Positions 1 to 10,919 are shown, counted from the first letter of the stretch. The stretch is 64,000 nucleotides of DNA from Rhipicephalus microplus (GCF_043290135.1 NC_134702.1:90244317-90308316); one strand, 5' to 3'. Program-made: numbers and translations. Notes: generated by a model not told the origin, from the sequence alone.

Positions 1-130
1 CGTCTTCAAAGAGGGGGAGTGTACGTGGACGTTAGGCAGGGTTGGAGGGAGACGAGGAGGAAGAAGAGGTTAGAAATAAAGAAGATGGCTGACACCCCAG
101 CCTAGTACTGTGTGTTATTACAAGTGGTAG

Positions 131-355
131 TGACAGTTCGCCGCCGCCGGTGTCCATAACCACTATCGCGGGAATTAAGTAGAAGCTCGATCTTTCTTTG
201 CACCCAGAAGTTTCCTAGTCATTGGTAAGCAGCCGTCATGTGCTATTGGCCATTGGTTCTGCTTACAGCGAAGTAGTGCTGATATTGGCACCGTTGTTGC
301 CCAATACCGCCGCTGCTGCTGCCCGTGTCCGTAACCACTCTCGCGCGAAGTAATA
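131..355 (-). repeat. Tail fragments of a tRNA-derived SINE
   Basis: Two short stretches (about 131-185 and 293-355) share the motif of a 'ccggtgtccataaccactatcgcg' type, broken here into GCCGGTGTCC and ATAACCACT blocks. Read on the minus strand they match the end of the tRNA-headed repeat at 7692-7850, which carries 'gcttatggacaccggcag'. They are therefore tails of the same family in reverse orientation. No gene is visible in 1-690. Confidence 0.4.
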
Positions 356-689
356 AGAAAATTTCTGAAGGAACGAACGGAATTTGAATTAGGCAGCCCT
401 TCGTGCCAGCTGAGTATTCTAACGCAGAGCAATGCTCAGGCTTTAAACTCCTTTCAAAAACGCCCTCTACACGTGTCATGTCGGGCAAGCAATCGTATTA
501 ACATATGCAATACTTCGTCGTAGTAGATTAAAATAACCACGCATCACACAATGCGAATGGAGCAACAAGTAAGTCGTTGATTGCATCCAACGCGTTACGA
601 AAGGCTCAGCCGTAATACTTTCTCGTCATCAGCACTTAGCGCACATTACATAACGCCTTACAGATGTGTAGCGGGTACCAAGCTTCTCC

Positions 690-780
690 GCGGGAGAAGG
701 AGGAGGAAGAGTGAAGAAAGGCAGGAAGACAAGCGTTCGGTTTGCTATCCTACACTGGAAGAAGGGGCTTAAGAGATGAA
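690..780 (-). mobile_element. LINE 3'-UTR remnant
   Basis: Contains 'ggtttgctatcctacactgg' followed by 'aggggcttaagagatgaa'. The reverse complement resembles the non-coding 3' end of the LINE at 43070-44385 ('ctgtgcagagtaac' region). Only the untranslated tail is present, so this is a heavily 5'-truncated copy. Confidence 0.4.
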
Positions 781-837
781 AAGATTTGGAAATAGAATTA
801 ATAAGGGAACATAAATATCATAGCATATATCTACAGT

Positions 838-1387
838 GTGAATGATGATGAGTGGGGCGAAGCGTCCGTCCGTCCTTCAACTATACAATATCGTCAACTG
901 ATGATGATGATGATGATTAATATTTGCTGCTATTCTCTTTTTAACGGGAGAGTGCACTTAGTACGTAAAGACACCCTCGAACAAAAATATGGAAAATAAA
1001 AAAAAACAAAGTAAAGTAGTAAAAAACAAAAACAGCAAAAAATACTCCAACGGACGTGCCCTGAAAGGAAGAAGAAAACCGAACAAAGAGCAAAGGGTGG
1101 CAAACATTAGAAGAAAGCACAAGCACAAGGGCGCGCTCAGTTTGTGTTTGCTAACACAACCGCGCTTTGACAATGCACTGCCTCTGTCTAGTCATTACAC
1201 TGCGCCACCGCGTGTTCTCGACCGCAGCTGTGCCATAATTACTGCCCTCCAGCGTTCAAGGCGCCGCATCGACTCTTTCGCTGCCTGTCGAAAACCACTA
1301 ACGCCATCTAGCAATATCATTTTCAAGGACATATACACACACTGCCATCTATTGACCAATTCATAAACTGAATTTGCTTCATACTAT

Positions 1388-1456
<69 letters not shown>

Positions 1457-1515
1457 AACTACTACTACTACTAAAGGTGGGAACGACCCGCATCCTTGGG
1501 AGCTTCGCCCCTAAG
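838..1515. repeat. MITE-like region with internal CTA array
   Basis: It is bounded on the left by 'agtggggcgaagcgtccgtc' and on the right by 'gggagcttcgcccctaag', motifs that recur near other short repeats here (60.5 and 61.45 kb). Between them is AT-rich filler and a (CTA)n run. No coding potential is visible apart from the serine-run reading frame created by the microsatellite. Confidence 0.4.
1389..1473. repeat. (CTA)n microsatellite
   Basis: About 28 trinucleotide units with a single interruption near 1457. Confidence 0.95.
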
Positions 1516-1619
1516 AGTACACATGACCTTAAGCTATAAACTGCTGTGTTCGATAGCAGCGGATTCAAGACTTCAGGCGTATCACGTTCCACTGTACATC
1601 GTTGGTTCAAGGTGCCCAC

Positions 1620-2420
1620 GGAGCGCTTGCAAGCACTGGACGTAGAAAATCCAGAACCTGTTGTATGACCTCATCTATAGTGGTAATGATGCGTGTGGTA
1701 AAGATGAATAATGACATAGTAGATGCTTCCCTGCATCATCACAGTTACAATGATATATGGCGTGGTAGGTGCCTTCTGGGTGTACTCTGACAAGTCTCCC
1801 TAAGAGGGTCTACAACGGGTTGTAGAAAGACCGCTCTTCCAGATTCCGCTGCGACATGCTGCGTCTTTCGCGCTGGCCTGATGAATTTTTTTTCACTGAG
1901 GCAACTTTCACATGTTACGCTTAAGGCTTTCAGTGTAGTTAATATTAATTGGTCGCCGAAAGAAATTGACCGAAGGTGAGCACTAAACCCAGAACCTTAG
2001 CATTACGTGCGCGACGGTCAACCAAATTATATGAGACAGCCGCCGTCGCTCGTCTACATTGCCGGTTATTTCTGCGTAAATAACTCTACACTAGCGCAGT
2101 TTACAGGGCAAGAATCCTCATGAGGACAGTCGAGCACTGCACATATGTGCTCGTTAGGGTAAAAAGCGTTCGTTACAGCGCCTTGTCTCATATAAAGCGC
2201 GCACGTGAGGTATAAGTAAGGTGTTATTTGAGCGAGAACAAAGTGAACTGTCAAGAAAGCCTTGTTTGTTCTATCTCAACAAGTTCGCTTTAAATAGTAA
2301 ATGAGAGTTTCTGAAGACAGGGAACGTCGGTCATCCAGGTCTCCATCTCGGCGTTGTCTTTAAAATTTTCCTTAATAAGTGCAGAAGCGTAAAGTACAGC
2401 ATTCTGGACGAGAACAGAGC
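1620..2420. other. No gene seen
   Basis: Non-repetitive to my eye, with only short unsupported reading frames. It probably includes the 3' flank of the E2 pseudogene that follows. Confidence 0.5.
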
Positions 2421-2425
2421 GTATA

Positions 2426-2431
2426 TTTAAT
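2426..2431 (-). promoter_or_regulatory. ATTAAA poly(A) signal, E2 copy 1
   Basis: Minus-strand ATTAAA 106 nt beyond the terminal stop of the pseudogene. The same hexamer lies about 119 nt past copy 2 and 153 nt past copy 3, so it is probably an inherited polyadenylation signal. Confidence 0.4.
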
Positions 2432-2536
2432 GCCCTCATTGATCGATAATGTTTAGAATGTGTAAATATGTCAGTGGTGGTGCAGCTTGCAGTGTTTAAG
2501 GATTCTACGCAACACAGCCCAATGGGCGGGATGACG

Positions 2537-3366
2537 TCATTCACTCGCTGGACCGACTCTCTCGCGCAGGTTCCGCAGACGCGCTAGCAGATTCTCGTAC
2601 TTATATATGGCGATGCCACCGTCGAACGCGTCGTTCATGAAGGAACCTGCCAGGGGCAGCTGATCCCGGGCCACTTTCTCGTACTGGTCGCAATGCTGCT
2701 GAAAGTGTTTCAAGATGTCGTTCCTCAGGGGGATAGGGCAAAGGGTGGTGCCCTTGAGGCAGCCTTAGACCACATCGCACACCGCGACCCTGATGGTCTC
2801 GTGTGGCAAGACGGTGTTGTAGCAGATGCAACCGTTAAGCCACGTCCCCACGGACGGAAGCACACCGAAAGCCGACCCTTCGGGGACGGGATTCTCGTCA
2901 GCAAGCAGCGACCTGATAATAGTCATCACGTTTAAGATGCTGTGCTTTTGCGTTCGGGTAGGTCTGGTGATGTCCGTGCCCAGCAGCGCCTGACAGACCT
3001 TGCCGTTTTCGTATAGCTCGGATGTAACCGCACCGTAACCGAGTCCGTGGTCATGAGTCTCGCCAGCGGCGGTCTCGAAGGGTAGTCCGTAAGACACTTG
3101 AGGAGGAAGTTGAAAAAGCCTCCTTCGCACGGCGTACGAAGGAAGCTTTTTCTCACGACGATGGTGTGGATCATGGTCACGTCGTGGTCTTCGGGCTCGA
3201 AGAATATCCCTAGGCGTTGGCCACGAATGCGCAGCTCCCTGATGTGTCGCAGGACGAAGACCACGAATTTCTCAGTTGGCTCTTTCTTCACCAAGTTAAT
3301 CGGGTCCCAGAGGTCAGTCGTAGTCGGCGCTGTTGGCGAACGTTGCTGTAACTCGGTTCGGCTCAT
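2537..3366 (-). pseudogene. UBE2Z-like E2 ubiquitin-conjugating enzyme, disabled copy 1
   Basis: Same family as the intact genes at 5418-6290 and 13262-14107. In order it keeps an N-terminal acidic/Glu region, the E2 core (EGGFFNFLLKC, YPSRPPLARLMTTD, LHPS, ENGKVCQALLGTD with the active-site Cys, ENPVPEGSAFGVLP) and the C-terminal YKYENLLARL motif. Two lesions are visible. A one-base deletion near 3021, just before YENGKVC, shifts the frame. A TAA at 2765-2767 stands where the intact copies have a Glu codon (VEDCL). Reading resumes in the same frame after the TAA to a TGA at 2537-2539. The region before EGGFF also carries six extra bases. The HPN motif is HPS, as in copy 3. The ATG at 3364-3366 aligns with the starts of the intact copies. 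I infer a recently dead gene, because the rest of the frame is well preserved. Confidence 0.85.
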
Positions 3367-3462
3367 TTCTTACTTGAGCTCACGAAGCAATCAGAAGTTT
3401 TTGAGGGTTATATGATGGCACTGACCCACAAAGGAAAATGGGCCAAGAACCGGACGTCGGGA

Positions 3463-3535
3463 TTGATTGATTGTTTGATTGAAATAACTTTATTGAGGTC
3501 CTATGGGACCTGACCTACGTTCAAGATAAAAAGCT
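3463..3535 (-). mobile_element. LINE 3' end with TCAA-type tail
   Basis: Plus-strand 'attgattgattgtttgattg' followed by 'aaataactttattgaggtcc'. Read on the minus strand this is an AATAAA-containing LINE 3' end followed by a (TCAA)n tail. It lies in the 5' flank of the dead E2 gene. Confidence 0.5.
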
Positions 3536-4074
3536 TTGAACCTAAGAGAAATTTGAATTTTGTTTAAAAGTAAACATCGACTAAATTAAGCTTCGAAATG
3601 AGCAAGCGGTCACATTATTAGATGGAATTTCACAGTGATAGTGACCCACGTGGTGTTAAATATATTGGTGTGAGTTTACACAAAGCGCTGATTTAGAGGT
3701 ACGTTGCTTGATAGCTGCTTTTAATTTCACTTATGGTAAAATAATGGATTCTGCAATTAAAGTTCTTGCAATAATTATTTTCGCCGCAATATTTTGGATT
3801 TAAGAAAATTCATTGCATGGTTGTATTCGCATTCATGAATGGCTGATACGACCTATCTACGAGTCATCGGGGAAAAATTGGATGAGGTATTACGATGATT
3901 AAACAGGCAGTTTTTAAAGTTGCTAAAAAACAAAATGTTGTTGCTCAGTGGTTTCAACTCCTGACACGCAGGCGTAAGTTAACGTGGAATACAATGCCGC
4001 AGTAGCTTTCTGTAGTCGAAAAGTTATATTTTAACATTTAGAGAGGCCGCAAAATTCCAGAATAATATGACCTT

Positions 4075-5020
4075 ATTCATTTAAACATATATAGTTCAAA
4101 CATAGTCATGAATTTGTTGAATCGGGCATACGTAAACTGCACATGTAAACCTTGGTGATAACCAAAGCAAATTCTGGATTCTGGAACACCCACTAGTGCA
4201 GTCCACAGCAAATCTTTATGAGAATGACAGATGAGTCGCCTACTTATCATCGCAAGGCCTGTTTCTGACAGCAGCTGCTTTCGTTTAAACTGTACAGCGC
4301 TGCTTGACGTAATATGTAAGGTGGCAACATGGGACAACACACAATGAACGCCGAGAGACTTTTTTCAAAGATGATAGTCTTCCTTACAACGTATAAATTT
4401 TGGTCTATCTGTCTGGCACCCGATTAAGCCATCCGGCCAAAGTTTCAACACTTATCTATAACTGGTGGTGGCGTTCGTACTTGAACATTGTCGCTCAAAA
4501 AGCAAATATTACGCATATCTGAGGCGCAACATCATTACGTAAGTATTAGGTGTGTGTTTTTTCAATAGAAAATGCGTGGATATGTTATTCTAAACATCTA
4601 GTGTGCGCATGTCTTACGCTGCGCTGAAAATTCGACGCTATGCACGAAAAAGCTTACTACCAACGATATGGTGCTGCCATCTGGCAGTGGTCCTGGGTTC
4701 TGCATGAACTCATGTTTCCCGATGTCACTGCCAGATGGTGTCTATATCTCACGCAGCGCCATATCTCATGTGGATGAGGCCAGGACTCGTGCAGTACAGC
4801 CTGCAGAATAATGTCGTCTTTCGACATTTGCAACTAAGCTTGCAGATACTTGGCCAGATTTTTTTTTCCTTTTTGCTTTCGCTTACCTCACCAAATGCCG
4901 CTTCATATAACAAAGGCGCGTTTTTTTTTCTCATATGAAAATGTCACTCACTCAGGTCACTGAATTGGCACTGGGTTCAAAATCTTGCTTCTTAACTGCA
5001 GAAACGTACTGTATGTAATT
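4075..5020. repeat. Duplicated E2-cluster flank, block A
   Basis: Segments around 4100-4335 (AGTCATGAATT, CTGGATTCTGG, GTGCAGTCCACAGCAAATC) and 4945-5020 (CAGGTCACTGAATTGG, AACTGCAGAAACGTAC) occur in the same order at about 11850-12215. The 4100-4330 part is also similar to 5130-5310. A transposable repeat (4370-4935) splits block A but not its counterpart. Confidence 0.6.
4370..4935 (+). repeat. Interspersed repeat, 'GATAGTCTT' family
   Basis: It begins with 'aaagatgatagtcttcctta' and contains 'tttggtctatctgtctg', 'attacgcatatctga' and 'gctgcgctgaaaattcgacg'. The copy at 47645-48170 has the same landmarks in the same order, but with an expanded GTCT array. It interrupts a duplicated flank, so it inserted after that duplication. 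No coding capacity seen. Confidence 0.6.
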
Positions 5021-5293
5021 GCGGTACAGATAAATGTAAGCATATTGCGAAAATAAAGACTGGTCTAGGAGTGTTGTAGCTTAATTTCGAAGGGCCACGA
5101 CGTTCCTGTATTTTATGAACTTCTTGATTTAACGAAACACAATTCAAACACAGTCATGACTTCGTTAAATCGAATAAATCGAATTACAACTGCATTTGTA
5201 AACATTGGTAGTAATCAAGTAAATGTCTGGATATAAATGAACACCCGAGAGTGCAGTTCACAGCAAACGAAGGCTTTTTAAGGAGTGTCATCA

Positions 5294-5299
5294 TTTAAT
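5294..5299 (-). promoter_or_regulatory. ATTAAA poly(A) signal, E2 copy 2
   Basis: Minus-strand ATTAAA 119 nt after the stop of the 290-residue E2 gene. The surrounding 'gtcatcatttaat' matches 'gtcatttaat' behind copy 3. Confidence 0.45.
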
Positions 5300-5417
5300 A
5301 TAGTTCCTCATCACCGAAATAGCCGGTAGCAAATCGAAAGGCACGTACAAGAACTTCAGCATTTGCGCGTTTTAAGGATTTCACGCTGCGTACGTGGTGC
5401 AGCCGGCAGGAATACCA

Positions 5418-6290
5418 TTAACTTCCTAAGCCGACCCATCCGCGAAGGTCATGCAGACGCGCTAGTAGTGTCTCGTACTGGTACCTGGCGACGCCACTGT
5501 CGAGCACGTCGTTCATGAAGGAACCCGTCATGGGCAGCCGCTCCTGGACCACTTTCTCGTACTGGCAGTAAAACTGCGGGAAGTATTCCAAGATCACTTT
5601 CCTCAGACAGTTCGGGCAGGCGGATCTGCCATGGAGGCAGTCTTCGACCGCGTCGCACACCGCGACCCTGATCGTCTCGTGCCGCAACACGGTGTTGTAG
5701 CAGATGTCGCTGCTCAGCCACGTCCCCATGGTCGGTAGGACACCGAAAGCCGATCCCTTTTCGATGGGATTCTCGTTGGACAGCATGCACCTAATGGTGG
5801 ACACCACGTTCCCGATGCTGTGGTGCTGCGTCCAAGTAGGTCCGACCATGTCCGTGCCCAGCAGGGGCAGACACACCTTGCCGTTTTCATAGATGCACGG
5901 GTGAAACCGCACCCTACCCGAGTCCGTGGTCATGAGCCTCACCAGCGGAGGCCTCGCAGGGTAGTCCGAGGGACACCGGAGGACGAAATGGAAGAAGCCT
6001 CCTTCGTAGGGCGTGCCGATGGGTCCCAGAAGGAGTGCGTGAATCTTGGTCACGTCGTAGTCCTCGGGCTCGACGAACACTCCGTGGTGTGGATGGTCCT
6101 TGAGCTCCGCAATGTGTCGCAGCACGGCCGACACGCATTCTTTGGTTGGTTCCTCCTCCTGATCGTACTCGATCGGGTCCCAGAAGTTTGCCGGAGTCGG
6201 CCGTTCTGGCGACAGATGCACCATTGGGGTCTCATCGTCGTGGAACTCGTCAATTTGCCTAGAGTGGTGGTCGACGAATGATCGGAGCAT
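5418..6290 (-). CDS. UBE2Z-like E2 ubiquitin-conjugating enzyme, copy 2
   Basis: Predicted E2 that would accept activated ubiquitin (or a ubiquitin-like protein) from an E1 on a cysteine thioester and pass it to substrates. The 290-residue single-exon frame has a short acidic N-terminus (1-48), a UBC core (about 49-215) and a helical C-terminal extension (216-290), the layout of UBE2Z/USE1, whose known E1 is UBA6. Core landmarks are TPYEGGFFHF (93-102), YPARPPLVRLMTT (110-122) and NGKVCLPLLGTD with putative catalytic Cys140. The C-terminus has YQYETLLARL. The HPN motif is HPC (130-132), so the Asn is missing. The start ATG has G at -3 and aligns with copy 3 (MLRS/MFRS). Human UBE2Z is longer at the N-terminus, so this is a short, divergent form. 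Over core residues 83-144 it differs from copy 3 at only four positions, which suggests selection. Catalytic activity cannot be read from sequence. Confidence 0.9.
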   Translation of the reverse strand: MLRSFVDHHSRQIDEFHDDETPMVHLSPERPTPANFWDPIEYDQEEEPTKECVSAVLRHIAELKDHPHHGVFVEPEDYDVTKIHALLLGPIGTPYEGGFFHFVLRCPSDYPARPPLVRLMTTDSGRVRFHPCIYENGKVCLPLLGTDMVGPTWTQHHSIGNVVSTIRCMLSNENPIEKGSAFGVLPTMGTWLSSDICYNTVLRHETIRVAVCDAVEDCLHGRSACPNCLRKVILEYFPQFYCQYEKVVQERLPMTGSFMNDVLDSGVARYQYETLLARLHDLRGWVGLGS

Positions 6291-6427
6291 GGCTTGTGCT
6301 GCAGGTGTGGACGTGCAGCTTACGCTCGTCCGGAACGCGCTATCAGAGGTTGGTTGCTTGATTGCTCTTTAGCCCCTTGCAGTGATCCAGTACTTGGTAA
6401 GATGTGACACCCTCTGGCTGATGGCAC

Positions 6428-6434
6428 TTATATA
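6428..6434 (-). promoter_or_regulatory. Candidate TATA box, E2 copy 2
   Basis: Minus-strand TATATAA about 140 nt upstream of the ATG, inside the segment ('atggcac...gggccaag') shared with the 5' flanks of copies 1 (3413-3446) and 3 (14193-14236). Shared position and sequence suggest a common promoter region. No TATA is obvious in copy 3. Confidence 0.4.
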
Positions 6435-6499
6435 GACGGATGGGCCAAGCAAGTGACGAAGGAATGTTTAAGGTATAGGCCTATGAAGCTAAAAAATTA

Positions 6500-7355
6500 A
6501 TCGATGTGCAGCGCACCAATTCGTAAAACACAGAAGAAGGGAACAGGACAAGCGCTAGTCTAACAACTAAAAATTTGTGTAAAAAATGCGTATATATAGA
6601 AAGAGAGAAAGAAAAAAAAAACATGTGTCATGCAAGATTACACGCGATAAGCGAAACAGATTTTTTGTTCTGACAATGAAACTGATGGATGACAAATGCA
6701 CCTGCCAACACACTTCGCCAAGTGGTATGCCTCAGCTATCTCACTAGCGCTTGTTCTCTTCTCTTCTTTTGTGTTTTATCAATTTGTGCGCTACCAGTGG
6801 ATGGGGAATTTAGACTAAGATATCTCATAGATAAAAATGATAAAAATAGATAAAAAATTGAACTATCGTTGAATGAGATAAAATGTGTGAGTCACAAATA
6901 TCTCCGTTACAAATTGTGGTGGAGATAAAGAGTGAGACCGGATTCTAGGTATATGCCTATTTTGTTCCGTGCATTCTTATGGTGCCATTTTGATACACGA
7001 GCATGAATTAGGGGTATAGAGGGGCTTTCATAGTTTTTTATAGTGCCCATAACTGCCTGTTTTTTGGCCTTCGTGCCTAAATGCACATAACTACTTATAA
7101 ATGCAAAAAGCAACGTCTATACGAACACTATTTAAGCTCAAATTTCCTTTTTATTAAGAGCAGTTTGAGACCATTATTCATGTCACAGGGCAACATTGAC
7201 ATTTCCTAGCTCTATAAGGAAGTCCTCTAGTTAGTTCAGCCAACTTCTGAAAAAAAAAAAAAAAAAAACGCCAGGCCTGCGTGAAACGTACAGCACAGTT
7301 ACACCGAAAGCTGGGCAAGCGACCTTTTTATAGACTCTATTTTAAACATTCTTTG
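6500..7355. other. No gene seen
   Basis: AT-rich intergenic DNA with a poly(A) run at about 7249-7268. Nothing else recognised. Confidence 0.5.
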
Positions 7356-7359
7356 GGTA

Positions 7360-7640
7360 AGTGCTACAAGTACACTTGCAGGGTACCCACTACACCATAA
7401 ATCATCATATTGTTTGTGTATTCTTTTTGTGTACCATGTTATGCTTTGGAGAAGTGTGGTGTCCGCTACATACGTGCAATGGATTTTGTGTATTTTTTTG
7501 GTGCTCTGGCAGACCACGATGAAGAATTGTGACTCAGGCTTTTGTAATGAGTTGCAACATTCGGCGACCCGCTTGTTACTCAATTCGCATTATTTGACGC
7601 CTTGTGGTTCCTTTGCTGTTATAAAACGCTTTCCTGACCA
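7360..7640 (+). repeat. Interspersed repeat family alpha, copy 1
   Basis: 'tgctacaagtacacttgca' followed by a 'gtacccactacaccataaat' type block. Equivalent landmarks (ACTTGCGAAGTGCCCACTATGCC) occur at 25250-25290 and (AAGTGCCCACTACTGCATAA) at 37630-37650. This is a divergent non-coding family. Confidence 0.45.
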
Positions 7641-7691
7641 GAAGCCTGTCTATGGCAAGTTTTCAACGATATTTCAAGCACTAATAAAAAA

Positions 7692-7850
7692 AAACTGAGG
7701 TGGCTCAGTGGTAGAATACTGAGCAGGCATGCAGGAGACTCGGGTTCCAATCCCATTGTGTCATTTGTGTTTTTTATTTACTTAGTGTTTTCTTTAGTTT
7801 GTGCGATAGCGCTTATGGACACCGGCAGTGGCGGCGGACAACTACGGCGC
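7692..7850 (+). mobile_element. tRNA-derived SINE
   Basis: The head is tRNA-like: A-box 'gtggctcagtggtagaa' and B-box 'gggttccaatccc' at the expected spacing. A T-rich body and the 'gcttatggacaccggcag' tail follow. The mismatched acceptor region and the non-tRNA tail mark it as a SINE rather than a tRNA gene. Confidence 0.55.
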
Positions 7851-8399
7851 ACGCAAGCCTTGTTGTGATCTCATAGCAGCTTTCGCAGTAAAACAATCGC
7901 TAGCACTAGAGAAATGGTAAGTGACGGTCATCATTCTCCACAGTACTGACATGACGCCACAGTTCGAAGGAGGAAGAGGACAGGTTAAAGAGAAGAGAAG
8001 ACGCTATTTCTGCAGCCCTAAATGGGAGCATGTCTGCAGGGGAATGGGTGGAAAATGTATACAAGAGGGAAGGTGAGTGGCGTCCATGGACGTGAATGCG
8101 GCGTGCAGCTTCTGTAGACGGCTGTCCAGTGTCCCGAAGGAATTGGAGAGCTGCCCTTGATGCCTGGTTGTGGCGGTAGGAGGGGAACAAGACAAGAGGT
8201 CCCCCTGCTTTGCATGCGAGCAGCTGGAGAACGAATGCGATGTTGTAGTGAGCCGTCGGGAGAAAATAGTGTGGATCAAAAGAAACATGTGAGGTGCACG
8301 CAGCTTTTGCTTTGTTTGTAATTTACTTCTTGAAGGGCATTTCACCAGGTCACATTAGAAATTATACTTTTTTCTTGAAGGGGGGGGGGGGGAGACGGT

Positions 8400-8600
8400 T
8401 TATGTCTCAAAATAACGATATGGTTATGAGAGACGCCGAAGTGGAGGGTTCCGGGAGTTTCGACTATCTGTGGTGTTCTTGAACGTGCGCTGGCATCACA
8501 AGTACATGGGCCTCTACCACTTGGCCTCCTTCGAAATGCGACCGCAGCGACTGGAATCGAGCCCGTGGCCTTCGAGTCAGCAGCCGAGCGTCCCAGCCAA
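8400..8600 (-). mobile_element. Ruka SINE, degenerate
   Basis: Minus-strand copy of the tick SINE Ruka. Recognisable parts are 'ggttatgagagacgccgaag', 'tggagggttccgggagtttc' and the head remnant 'gtcagcagccgagcg'. The tRNA-like promoter is heavily mutated. A G-run precedes the copy. Confidence 0.8.
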
Positions 8601-8699
8601 CCAAGGTGGACAAAAATTGCACGCTTATGTGATTCTTAAGGAGAAAAGAAGAGAAAAGTAAGCCCCGTAACTGTCTGCATCAAAGCGCGACACCTCAAC

Positions 8700-8990
8700 A
8701 GAAGTTCACAAGGGGTGGGGGTAAGGAGGGATTGAAAGGATGGATTAAAAGGTATATAGAGAGAGAGGAAGGAGAGAGCGAGGCGCAAGGACAGCGAGCG
8801 ACGGACGTAAAGAGAAGACAGGAAAGATGGAAACGGTCGCAGGAGTCCGAGGACGGGGCACCACTTAGCGAGAGCTCATGTCGGCGGCAGGAGATGCATG
8901 TAACGGGAGCCCAGTCGGCCAGAGCTGCGCTGTCGTCGGAGCTCGCGGGGGCACAACCGGTCGGCACGAAATCCAGCGAGCGAGTCCTAG
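8700..8990 (+). repeat. Interspersed repeat family beta, copy 1
   Basis: Shares ordered landmarks with the minus strand of 62435-62745: 'gtgggggtaaggaggga', 'acggggcaccac', 'cgagagctc', 'gggcacaacc' and 'gaaatccagcgagcga'. The two copies are in opposite orientation 54 kb apart. No protein is recognised in it. Confidence 0.55.
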
Positions 8991-9158
8991 AAATTACGCG
9001 CTGGAAGTCATTGCGTGCCCTGTGAAGAGATTTTGACCACGGTGATATTTCATTGACTCGTTACGAGCCACGAAATCATGATGCGACGCGGCAAGCTTTA
9101 TGCCCTTGCCACTCGTCTCGTGTAGCCGTCGCAAGCATAGGGTTTCCTACAATACTTA

Positions 9159-9565
9159 CTAGAGGGAACTCTGGCGCTAGTGTCTATGGGAGCTGCAACG
9201 CACGGCGCTTCAGCGAGCATGGGAATGATGGGTAGTACACACATTTGTCTAATATTCGTACTTCTGGCGTGCTTTTGGCTCCGTGTGTGTTCGTGTGGCT
9301 TGGAGCTGTTTTCTTACGAAACAAGTATTAGCAAATGCTCAGTGGTTGCGCTTCACCATTTTATTTTTTTAGACTTACTTTCCAAATTGGCTTACGAAGT
9401 TCAAAGGGGTTCAACCTTTCTTTCAAAAACAAAACCGAAACACAGCAATAAACGAAGCCGCAGGTACGATTCGCCACCCGCAAGTACGAAGACTAGGCAA
9501 ATGTGCACGTACTACCCATCATTCCCATGGTCGCTGAACGATCGCAGCGCCAGAGTGCCCTCTAG
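9159..9565. mobile_element. MITE with long terminal inverted repeats
   Basis: The left end 'ctagagggaactctggcgct' and the right end 'cagcgccagagtgccctctag' are inverted copies. The arms extend about 80-100 bp and include 'catgggaatgatgggtagta' against 'tactacccatcattcccatg'. The left arm has about 26 extra bases. The flanks 'tta' on both sides suggest a short target duplication. There is no transposase inside. Confidence 0.8.
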
Positions 9566-9995
9566 TTAATTTTGAGAAACTGTATGGTCGCAAGCCCGAT
9601 TCCTACCCTGCCCTCTTCGGTATCGAAGCCGGAGGATCACATGACGCATACGCATGAACGCGTCATGTGCCTGCGTGGTCACGTGACCATGACGTACCCG
9701 AGCCTGCTCGTGCACGTACGCCGTCAATGTTGTGTCGTTCGGGCGTCGACTCCTCGGTAGTGTATTGCCTGTTTCTGAGGAATGGACTCCTCAATGCGCG
9801 CACGTTTTGACAGGCTGGCACGGACCACGTATCCTTACCGCCATACACCGCTTGGCACCGCTGGAACTGCTGTCAGAGACGATGAGCCACAAACACGTCT
9901 GGCGTTGTCAGGGCGGCACGACGTGGCAACGGCACGAAGACGAGTGCATGCAAAACTGAGGTCGATTAGTGTATACCATATCGCTACGATTCAAA

Positions 9996-10007
9996 AATAA
10001 AATAAAA
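9996..10007 (+). promoter_or_regulatory. Candidate poly(A) signal after a possible exon
   Basis: Overlapping AATAAA motifs ('aataaaataaaa') with a GT-rich stretch about 20-30 nt downstream. They follow a GC-rich segment (9570-9960) that has two overlapping open frames of 72-75 residues. I do not recognise either protein. It could be the 3' end of an unannotated transcript. Confidence 0.25.
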
Positions 10008-10385
10008 ATCGTGCTCACATTCTATTTGGGGGTTTTATTTCTCACAGCTTTCATTCATCTGCTCAACAACACATTACACAAACTACACACGTGGCCTCAA
10101 ATAATTAATCTCGCAACGTCACGTGCTCCATACGACGAGTGGCGCCAGAGCGCCAGTGTCTACGTGGAGCAGTGACGTAAGGGCGGGATCATTCCTTGTT
10201 GTACGTCGACGTCACCGCCGCCATCATGCGGCGCGTGTCCACGGGAAGGAAGGCAAGCGGCGTTCGGTTTGAAATTTCACGTCTTTGAGCGACGCGTAGT
10301 GTTAGAAGTCCTAGCCTGCGTGTGGGATCAGGAGATCTAAGTGCATGCATCACACTGCTTATCTCGAAATGATCAAACCTCCTGT

Positions 10386-10412
10386 AGGTGAACACCTTCA
10401 AGGTGTTCACCT
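10386..10412. repeat. Perfect short palindrome
   Basis: 'aggtgaacacctt' is followed directly by 'caaggtgttcacct', giving 13-bp arms able to form a tight hairpin. Confidence 0.8.
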
Positions 10413-10876
10413 GCAAGAGACAAATTGACCCAATGTTATTATAGATACGTCAATGTTTTTTGTTTTTTTTTTACCGCCGGAACGCGAAAAAAAGATAAGA
10501 GAACGGACGAAGAGACAACGACGACAAGGGCTTCGTCCGTTTTCCACCTTTTTTTAGCGCTTCTGCTGTAAATAACGTGAAATACTAACTAGCCCGCTCC
10601 CACACCCAGATACGGCTAATACAACGAATCTCTCGCTTTTCACCTTTTAGTGGTCTGGCTATCTGTTCCTGTGCTGAAAGAAAGAGACCCAGAACACGCT
10701 GACAATAGTATTTTAGCAAGTTACGGAAAGACGGTATACATATACGGTAGCACTCCTCATTTTTCGGCCGTCTACCGTTTGCCGGTGAAGGCGCCGCAAA
10801 ACATCAAAAGCTTTTTTTTTTTCAGAAAATTGCTGTGAGGCTGTCAAGCCTAAGTGTTGCCTGTTAGTCTATGCAT

Positions 10877-10915
10877 TATTTCCTGTGCTTAGATTTGGGT
10901 GCACGTTAATAAACC
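10877..10915 (+). mobile_element. Ruka internal fragment
   Basis: 'agatttgggtgcacgttaat' followed by 'aaaccacc' matches the middle of full-length Ruka (57.36 kb). Both ends are missing. Confidence 0.5.
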
Positions 10916-10919
10916 ACCT

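Noticed and set aside
1323..1619. Open frame with a long serine run
   Set aside because: Translation of the (CTA)n array on the minus strand.
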